Shown here: piece after piece, positions 59,029 through 64,000 of the stretch
Numbering within the stretch: position 1 is the first letter of the stretch
Layout of the letters: each line of letters begins with the position of its first letter
Assembly (NCBI GenBank): GCA_963718065.1
Contig: CAVQYE010000014.1
Coordinates: 1 to 64,000, forward strand
Origin: CAVPGP01 sp963718065
GTDB taxonomy: Bacteria > Actinomycetota > Thermoleophilia > Gaiellales > Gaiellaceae
Direction of reading: 5' to 3'
Length of the DNA: 64,000 nt
Position numbers and translations under genes: made by a program
The notes under the pieces: generated by a model
Database searches by the model: none
What the model was told of the DNA's origin: nothing
The model's input: only the letters and a program-made list of their open reading frames with translations

Positions 59029-59835
59029 TTACGCAGGCCCGGCAGCCGGGACGAGCTCGTCGAGGAGGATGCGGATCTCGCAGATCTCGCGGAAGCCGAG
59101 GCGGACGAGGATCGGGCGGGACATCGCGCCCGCCTGCGTCACGAGCGCCGGCTTGCCGGCGGCGACGGCGTCCTCCCAGCGGGCGGCGACCAGCGCCCGG
59201 TAGGCGCCGCGGCCGCGCGCCTCCGGCAGCGTTGCACCGCCGAAGAGCGTGACGCCGTACTCGCTGAACGCGGCCGTTCCGCGCGCCACCGGCTCGCCGT
59301 CGACGTACGCGAGATACGTCTCGATCCCGGGCACAGGCGGCTCGGGATCCTCGACGCCGACCTCGTCGGGCTTCATCCCGAAGCCGATCGCGGCGATCCG
59401 CGACGCGATGCGCTGCTCCTCCATCGTCTCGACCCGGCGCACCTCGACGTCCGTCGGGGCCTGCGCCGGCGGCTTGTCGAGGACCATGCCGATCACGTGT
59501 GGATCGCTGTCGTCCACCATGCCGAGCGCGAGCAGCCGCTCGGCGAGGTCAGCCGGCGTCGCCGACGAACCGACCTCCCAGGTCAGCGCCGTTCGTCCCC
59601 GTCCGCGCACAATCTCGCGCACCTCCTCGACGACTGCCTCGACGTCGTCGTCGCCGATCCGGAACCGCTGGGCGACGTTCCAGCCCGGCGCGTCGCCGCG
59701 GCCCATCCAGAGGACGTAGCGGTCATCGACGATCCGCTGGTCTGATGGGCCGAGCGGCGTGTAGGTGTTGGCGTTCTCGGTGAGCTCCAAGATCTCGACG
59801 GGGACGTCCACACGGGTCAGATTCCATGCGGGCAA
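59029..59835 (-). CDS. GNAT-family N-acetyltransferase (two-domain)
   Basis: About 268 residues: an N-terminal divergent domain (RIVDDRYVLWMGRGDAPGWN, GRGRTALTWEVGSSATPADL) and a C-terminal GNAT domain (YLAYVDGEPVARGTAAFSEY, GVTLFGGATLPEARGRGAYR with the acetyl-CoA loop, ALVTQAGAMSRPILVRLGFR). The start is a TTG at 59835 or a GTG at 59811. Substrate unknown. Confidence 0.82.
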   Translation of the reverse strand: MPAWNLTRVDVPVEILELTENANTYTPLGPSDQRIVDDRYVLWMGRGDAPGWNVAQRFRIGDDDVEAVVEEVREIVRGRGRTALTWEVGSSATPADLAERLLALGMVDDSDPHVIGMVLDKPPAQAPTDVEVRRVETMEEQRIASRIAAIGFGMKPDEVGVEDPEPPVPGIETYLAYVDGEPVARGTAAFSEYGVTLFGGATLPEARGRGAYRALVAARWEDAVAAGKPALVTQAGAMSRPILVRLGFREICEIRILLDELVPAAGPA

Positions 59836-59856
59836 GCTACCTGCGCCGCAAAGACG

Positions 59857-61243
59857 TCACGCTCGCTGTGGCTGGCGCAGCGCCTGCTCGGCGGCGGCCT
59901 TCACCCCTTCACCGTACGTCGGGTAGGCGTGGTGCGAGAGCGCGAGCTCCTCGACCGTGACGCCGAGCTGCAGGGCGATCGCGAGCCCCTGGACGATGTC
60001 GCTCGCTCCGCGCGAGACGACGTGGATCCCGAGCACCCGCCGGCTCACCGGGTCGAAGACCACCTTGTAGAGCCCGTGCTTCGCACTGGTGAACTGCGCG
60101 CGCTGTGACGTACTTCACCGGGTGCACGACAGCGTCGACGTCGACGCCCCGGGCGCGCGCTTCTTCCTCGGTGAGCCCGACGCCGGCGATCTCCGGGTCG
60201 GTGAAGATCGCCGTCGGCAGGAACGTGTAATCGGCCGGGCGGGCGGCCAGCCCGAACATGTCGTCGATCGCGATCCGCGCCTGATACTGGGCCACCGGCG
60301 TGAACTGGATGCCGGTCACGTCGCCGGAGGCCCAGACGCCCTCTGCGGTCGTGCGCAGGTGCTCGTCGACCCGGATCGACCGAGGCGTGTGCTCCACGCC
60401 GGCCGCCTCCAGCTTCAGCTCCTCGACGTTGATCGTGCGGCCCGAGGCGAGCATCAGCTTCTCGGCGCGAAGCTCGTCGCCGCTCTCGAGCGTCAGCACG
60501 ATCTCGTCGCCGTCCTGCCGCACGGCCGCGGCCCGGGCGTCGTGCACGAGGCGGATCCCCTCCTCCACGAGCGAGCGCTGCAGCTCCTCGGCCGCCTGGC
60601 GGTCCGAGCGCGCGGCCATGTGCGGGCCGCCGTTCACGATCGTCACCTCGCTGCCGAAGCGCGAGAACATCTGGCCGAACTCGAGCCCGACCGGGCCGCC
60701 GCCCAGCACGACGAACGACCGCGGCAGCTCCTCGAGTTCCAGCGCCGAGATGTGGTCGATCCAGTCGATCGAGTCGATGCCCTCGATCGGCGGCACAGCC
60801 GTCCGCGAGCCCGTGGAGATCAAGATCCGGTCCGCCGTCAGCTCCTGGTCGCCGACGCGGATGGCCCGCGCGCCGGTGAAGGTCGCGACGCCTTCGTACG
60901 TCTCGACGCCCCAGGAGGAGATGAGCTCGACCCAGCCCGGCTGCGACCGCTGGATCGACAGCTTCCACTGCCTCAGTTTCGCGAGGTTCACGTGCGCCTC
61001 CGAGACCTCGATCCCCCGCTCCTCCGCAAGCGCGTTCACGTCGTGGATCAGATCCGCGACGACGAGATACGCCTTCGTCGGCTTGCAGGCGATGTTCGGG
61101 CAGCTGCCGCCCCACCGCTCCCGCTCCACCATCGCGACGCGCGCTCCGTGCTCCCGGATCGCCTTCGTCGCCGCGTCGCGCGCGGCCGAGCCGGCGCCGA
61201 GGACGATCAGGTCATAGTGGTTCGGGTCATCGCGCTCGGGCAT
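59857..61243 (-). CDS. FAD-dependent disulfide oxidoreductase, mercuric reductase-like (one frameshift)
   Basis: About 462 residues of the class I pyridine-nucleotide disulfide oxidoreductase family. FAD motif DLIVLGAGSAARDAATKAIR, redox disulfide GGSCPNIACKPTKAYL (C-x4-C), NAD(P) motif RSFVVLGGGPVGLEFGQMFS, GVWASGDVTGIQFTPVAQYQ, and after a frame change near 60110 VFDPVSRRVLGIHVVSRGAS and LALSHHAYPTYGEGVKAAAE (His-Glu pair). CPNIAC replaces the usual CxNxGC form, and no N-terminal heavy-metal domain is present, so dihydrolipoamide dehydrogenase-like or low-molecular-weight-thiol reductase roles are equally possible. Confidence 0.83.
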
Positions 61244-61316
61244 GGCTCGCTCCTGTTCTCTGACGGAAGCCGCTCAGTCTCCGCCCCCGGCGCGCTCGTT
61301 ACAACGTTCCGTGGGA

Positions 61317-61328
61317 TAGGTTCGACGC
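61317..61328 (+). promoter_or_regulatory. Leaderless-type -10 for the ECF sigma gene
   Basis: TAGGTT (61317-61322) lies six bases before the GTG at 61329; no Shine-Dalgarno sequence. Confidence 0.4.
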
Positions 61329-61955
61329 GTGAGCACGCTCGAGGAGGCGACCCTGATCGCAGGGCTGCGGGCACGCGACGAGGCCGCGTTTATGGCGCTC
61401 GTGGACATGTACGGCGCCTCGCTTCTCCGCCTCGCGCGGTTGTATGTCCGCGACCGGGCCGTCGCCGAGGACGTCGTCCAGGAGACCTGGGTCGGCGTCT
61501 TGCGCGGCATCGACCGCTTCGAGGGGCGCTCCTCGTTCAAGACGTGGCTCTACCGGATCCTCACGAACACGGCCAAGACCCGCGGCGTGCGGGAGAGTCG
61601 GAGCACGCCGTTCTCCGCGCTCGCCGGCGACGAGGACGAAGGCACTGTCGACGCCGACCGCTTCCGCCCCGACGGCGATCGCTTCGCGGGGCACTGGACG
61701 TCGTATCCCGAGGATTGGAGCGTCATCCCCGAAGCGCGCCTCGTCGCCGACGAGACGATGGCGGTGATCCGCGAGGCGATCGACCGGCTGCCCGAGACGC
61801 AGCGGACCGTGATCACGCTCCGCGACATCGAGGGCTGGAGCTCCGAGGAGGTCCGTAACGTTCTCGAGCTTTCCGAGACCAATCAACGGGTCCTGCTCCA
61901 CCGGGCGCGCGCCAAGGTGCGCGCGGCGCTCGAGAGGTACCTGGCAGACACATGA
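61329..61955 (+). CDS. ECF-family RNA polymerase sigma factor
   Basis: A 208-residue sigma factor: ALVDMYGASLLRLARLYVRD and AVAEDVVQETWVGVLRGIDR in region 2, FEGRSSFKTWLYRILTNTAK, a variable linker of about 50 residues, then AIDRLPETQRTVITLRDIEG and WSSEEVRNVLELSETNQRVL (region 4 helix-turn-helix). The linker (about residues 95-140) is longer than in most ECFs. Its stop overlaps the anti-sigma start (ATGA). Confidence 0.92.
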   Translation: MSTLEEATLIAGLRARDEAAFMALVDMYGASLLRLARLYVRDRAVAEDVVQETWVGVLRGIDRFEGRSSFKTWLYRILTNTAKTRGVRESRSTPFSALAGDEDEGTVDADRFRPDGDRFAGHWTSYPEDWSVIPEARLVADETMAVIREAIDRLPETQRTVITLRDIEGWSSEEVRNVLELSETNQRVLLHRARAKVRAALERYLADT

Positions 61956-62203
61956 TTCGCGATGAACTCACCTGCAAGGAGCTCGTCGAGCTCGTCACCG
62001 CCTACTTCGAGGGCGCGCTGAGCGACGCCGACCGGCGCCTCTTCGAGGAGCACATCGAGACCTGTGAGGGCTGCCGCCGCTACCTGGCGCAGCTGCGGAC
62101 GACGATCGAGCTGACCGGCCGCCTCGACGAGGAGTCGCTGGACACGCTCGGCCCGGCGGCGCGCGAGGCACTGCTCGAGGCGTTCCGCTCCTGGCGCGGC
62201 TGA
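61952..62203 (+). CDS. Soluble zinc-finger anti-sigma factor (zf-HC2)
   Basis: An 83-residue protein: LTCKELVELVTAYFEGALSD, FEEHIETCEGCRRYLAQLRT with H-x3-C-x2-C zinc ligands, and a C-terminal helix EALLEAFRSWRG. There is no transmembrane helix, so it is a cytoplasmic ZAS-type anti-sigma, likely redox- or metal-responsive. Coupled to the ECF sigma gene by a four-base overlap. Confidence 0.9.
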   Translation: MIRDELTCKELVELVTAYFEGALSDADRRLFEEHIETCEGCRRYLAQLRTTIELTGRLDEESLDTLGPAAREALLEAFRSWRG

Positions 62204-62214
62204 GCAGCCAGAGG

Positions 62215-62748
62215 CTAGAGCCCGTACGCGTCGCGATAGATGTTCTTCAGGTCCTCGACCTTGTCGACGTAGGCCCGCGTCTCCGAGAACTGGATCTCCT
62301 GGCCCTTCGCGCGCCACTCGTCGACGTTTCCCTGGCCCGCGTTGTAGGCGGCGAGGACGAGGCGCTCCTGGCCGTACTTCTGGAAGAGGTGCCGGAGGTA
62401 CCACGAGCCGTAGCGGATGTTGATCTCCGGGTCGAGCAGGTCGTCGGTCGTGAACGCATGGCCACCCGTGCGAATCGCGATCCCCTTCGCCGTCTCCGGA
62501 GTCAGCTGCATCAGGCCGACGGCGCCGGAGGGCGACTTCGCACCCGGATGGAACTTCGACTCCTGGTAGATGACGGCCGCGAGCAGCGCCGGGTCGAGGT
62601 CGTAGTTGCGCGCGTGCGAGCGGACGATCGCCTCGTAGCGCAGCGGATAGCGGAGCCGCTCGTACCAGGGCGGGCTCGTCTCGTCGACGACCAGGAAGAC
62701 GCCCGCGAGGATCGCGACGACGAAGGTGACCTGGACGAGGCGCTTCAC
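62215..62748 (-). CDS. Lytic transglycosylase (SLT domain)
   Basis: A 177-residue protein with an N-terminal hydrophobic helix (VQVTFVVAILAGVFLVVDET) and an SLT domain: LLAAVIYQESKFHPGAKSPS (catalytic Glu), GAVGLMQLTPETAKGIAIRT, NIRYGSWYLRHLFQKYGQER, LVLAAYNAGQGNVDEWRAKG. It cleaves peptidoglycan glycosidic bonds at the outer membrane face. GTG 62748 overlaps the coaE stop (GTGA). Confidence 0.9.
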   Translation of the reverse strand: MKRLVQVTFVVAILAGVFLVVDETSPPWYERLRYPLRYEAIVRSHARNYDLDPALLAAVIYQESKFHPGAKSPSGAVGLMQLTPETAKGIAIRTGGHAFTTDDLLDPEINIRYGSWYLRHLFQKYGQERLVLAAYNAGQGNVDEWRAKGQEIQFSETRAYVDKVEDLKNIYRDAYGL

Positions 62749-63335
62749 GGCGCCAGCTCGGCCATGACGCCGGCGACGAAGGCGTCCAGCTCGTCGAGCC
62801 CGCCGGTGTTCACGTAGGCCCAGTCCGCGGCCTTCACCTTCTCGCGGTCCGGAACGAGGAGCTCCTCCCGCCCGGTCGAGCGGCCGTTGGTGCGGGCGTC
62901 GCGGAGCTGCCGTGGCGCCGTGATCACGACAACCTTGTCGAACCGCTCCTGGCCGCCGGTCTCGTAGAGGAGCGGCACCTCGGTCACGCACACGGCGGGC
63001 GGGTCGTCCAACTCGCCGAGCGCTTCGCGCCAGCGCAGGTACTCGGCCGCGACGCGTGGGTGCAGGACGCTCTCCAGGTACGCGAGCGCCTCGGGGTCGT
63101 CGAAGACGATCGACGCGACCGCGCTCCGGTCGATGACGCCCTCGTCCGGATTGACGATCCCATGCCCGAAGCGGCTTACGAGCTCGCGCTTCACGTCCTC
63201 GTCGGTGCGCAGCAGGTGATGGACGATCTCGTCGGAGGAGACGACCGCCGCGCCGTGACGGGCGAACGCCTTCAGCGCCTCGCTCTTGCCGGCGCCGATC
63301 CCACCCGTGATCGCGACGGCGATCGGTGCCGGCAC
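62745..63335 (-). CDS. coaE: Dephospho-CoA kinase
   Basis: A 196-residue P-loop kinase for the last step of coenzyme A synthesis. Motifs: IAVAITGGIGAGKSEALKAF (Walker A), VVSSDEIVHHLLRTDEDV, RFGHGIVNPDEGVIDRSAVA, YLESVLHPRVAAEY and CVTEVPLLYETGGQERFDKV, VVITAPRQLRDART, AADWAYVNTGGLDELDA. The spacing and length are typical. GTG start. coaE lies directly downstream of rpsA in many actinobacteria, as here. Confidence 0.95.
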   Translation of the reverse strand: MPAPIAVAITGGIGAGKSEALKAFARHGAAVVSSDEIVHHLLRTDEDVKRELVSRFGHGIVNPDEGVIDRSAVASIVFDDPEALAYLESVLHPRVAAEYLRWREALGELDDPPAVCVTEVPLLYETGGQERFDKVVVITAPRQLRDARTNGRSTGREELLVPDREKVKAADWAYVNTGGLDELDAFVAGVMAELAP

Positions 63336-63478
63336 TTGGCCGCCAGGTCGTTACGGTCCATGGCACGCGAAACAAGCGCTGCAAGGACGCAGGGAGCGCG
63401 GTAGTGGTCTACGCGCGACGAGGCGCCGCAGCGCGCCGGTTTGCAGCCGCCAGGGCGCGGTGGACGGCGCTGCGCACC

Positions 63479-64000
63479 CTAAGCGGGAGGATCTTCGTCC
63501 TGCTCGGCGGGCCTCGTCCGCGGCAGGGACTTCTGCATCGCCTTCGGCCGTAGCCTCGGCCTCGGCGGCAGGCTCGTCCGCCTCGGCGGGCTCGTCGGCC
63601 TCGGCGGCGGGGGGCAGCTCGGGCTCGGGCTCCTCGGCAGGCGCCTCGACGGTCTCTTCGGCGACGGCATCGTCTGCAGCGACCTCGGCTTCCGCCTCAG
63701 GCGCGGCCTCGGCCACGGCTCGTCAGCCGCGGGGCTTCGTCGGCCGCTGCTTCCGGCGCCTCGACCGGCTCGCCGGCGTCCGCGGGCGGCTCGAGCGGCG
63801 GCGCCTCGGGGGCGGCCGTCGAGTCCTCGGCGAAGACGTCCTCGGAGAGGTCGATCGCCGGCCGGGTGTGCTCCGGCAGCTCGTCGCCCTCGCCTTCCTC
63901 CACGCGCTTCAGCGAGAGGGACAGGCGGCGGCGCTCGCCGTCGACCTCGATGATCTTCACGTTCACGGGCTGGCCCTGCGAGACGACCTCGCGCGGGTTC
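63479..64000 (-). CDS. rpsA: 30S ribosomal protein S1, C-terminal part (gene continues beyond window; frameshifts)
   Basis: At the right edge the minus-strand frame reads REVVSQGQPVNVKIIEVDGE, RRRLSLSLKRVEEGEGDELP, the end of a ribosomal S1 OB-fold. An acidic, Ala/Glu/Pro-rich tail of about 130 residues follows (ESTAAPEAPPLEPPADAGE-like, then EVAADDAVAEETVEAPAEEP, AEADEPAAEAEATAEGDAEV and EQDEDPPA before a TAG at 63479-63481). Frame changes near 63720 and 63530 interrupt the tail. The tail is low complexity; its true length depends on correcting those indels. Confidence 0.75.
   Translation of the reverse strand, partial: EPARGRLAGPAREREDHRGRRRAPPPVPLAEARGGRRGRRAAGAHPAGDRPLRGRLRRGLDGRPRGAAARAARGRRRAGRGAGSSGRRSPAADEPWPRPRLRRKPRSLQTMPSPKRPSRRLPRSPSPSCPPPPRPTSPPRRTSLPPRPRLRPKAMQKSLPRTRPAEQDEDPPA

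Noticed and set aside
1..64000. CRISPR arrays, insertion sequences, integrases or attachment sites
   Set aside because: No regularly spaced direct repeats, transposase/integrase motifs or tRNA-overlapping duplications were seen; the tRNA-Ala 3' end is not repeated in the window as far as I could check by eye.

Overview
The window is very G+C-rich, with GC-ending codons and many GTG/TTG starts. It also has many starts preceded by a -10-like TANNNT only 6-8 bp upstream, which suggests leaderless mRNAs. This fits an actinobacterium, and the gene content (DUF4331 protein, isomerase-type rhamnose pathway with a fused aldolase/dehydrogenase, Lut lactate oxidation, rhomboid, mechanosensitive channel) is compatible with a soil member of class Thermoleophilia. 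That class assignment is inference; no rRNA is present. No intergenic stretch exceeds 300 bases. There is one tRNA (Ala, TGC). I saw no CRISPR array, insertion sequence, phage or origin.

Layout. 0-7.9 kb: housekeeping and accessory genes (glycosyltransferase-PHP fusion cut by the window edge, UDG-like protein, two membrane proteins, 23S rRNA methyltransferase, YjbQ protein, HExxH peptidase, cation/Ca2+ exchanger). 7.9-13.9 kb: six overlapping genes on the + strand (DUF4331 protein, TPR protein, two nickel/cobalt-type transporters, anti-sigma, ECF sigma), the best candidate here for an undescribed system. 14-20.7 kb: ornithine carbamoyltransferase, rhomboid, small proteins, tRNA-Ala, aminotransferase, a cupin/SDR pair, MscL and another cupin. 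20.7-22.1 kb: DMT transporter and a cupin.

22.1-35.8 kb is an L-rhamnose utilisation region. On the minus strand an eight-gene operon runs rhaT-rhaP-rhaQ-rhaS-(hairpin)-ASRT-like protein-rhaD-rhaI-rhaB. A divergent LacI-family regulator follows, then a minus-strand lutA-lutB-lutC operon. The pathway is coherent: ABC import, isomerisation to rhamnulose, phosphorylation, aldol cleavage with oxidation of lactaldehyde to lactate by the fused SDR domain, then lactate oxidation by LutABC. A 14-bp palindrome TTGAATCGATTCAA occurs perfectly at the lut promoter and twice, each with one mismatch, between rhaT and the regulator. This suggests that one repressor controls both operons.

35.8-55.5 kb: small genes, SUI1/YciH factor, CHASE-type histidine kinase with a receiver-only regulator, S4-domain protein, GlxA/PfpI divergent pair, methyltransferase, CHRD protein, RidA, GNAT and nucleotidyltransferase, Na+/H+ antiporter, orphan PAS kinase, deacetylase plus glycosyltransferase, hydrolase, GNAT, a heterodimeric ABC exporter and a MarR regulator. 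55.6-64 kb: patatin/DUF4231 pair, ABC-2 transporter, GNAT, flavin disulfide reductase, ECF sigma/zinc anti-sigma pair, lytic transglycosylase, coaE, and the 3' end of rpsA.

Sequence quality: single-base indels break about twenty otherwise well-conserved genes. They are densest between 28.3 and 36.4 kb and nearly absent from 37 to 55 kb. Because the protein sequence stays conserved on both sides of each break, I read most of them as sequencing/assembly errors rather than gene decay. Frameshifted genes are therefore given as one feature spanning all fragments.
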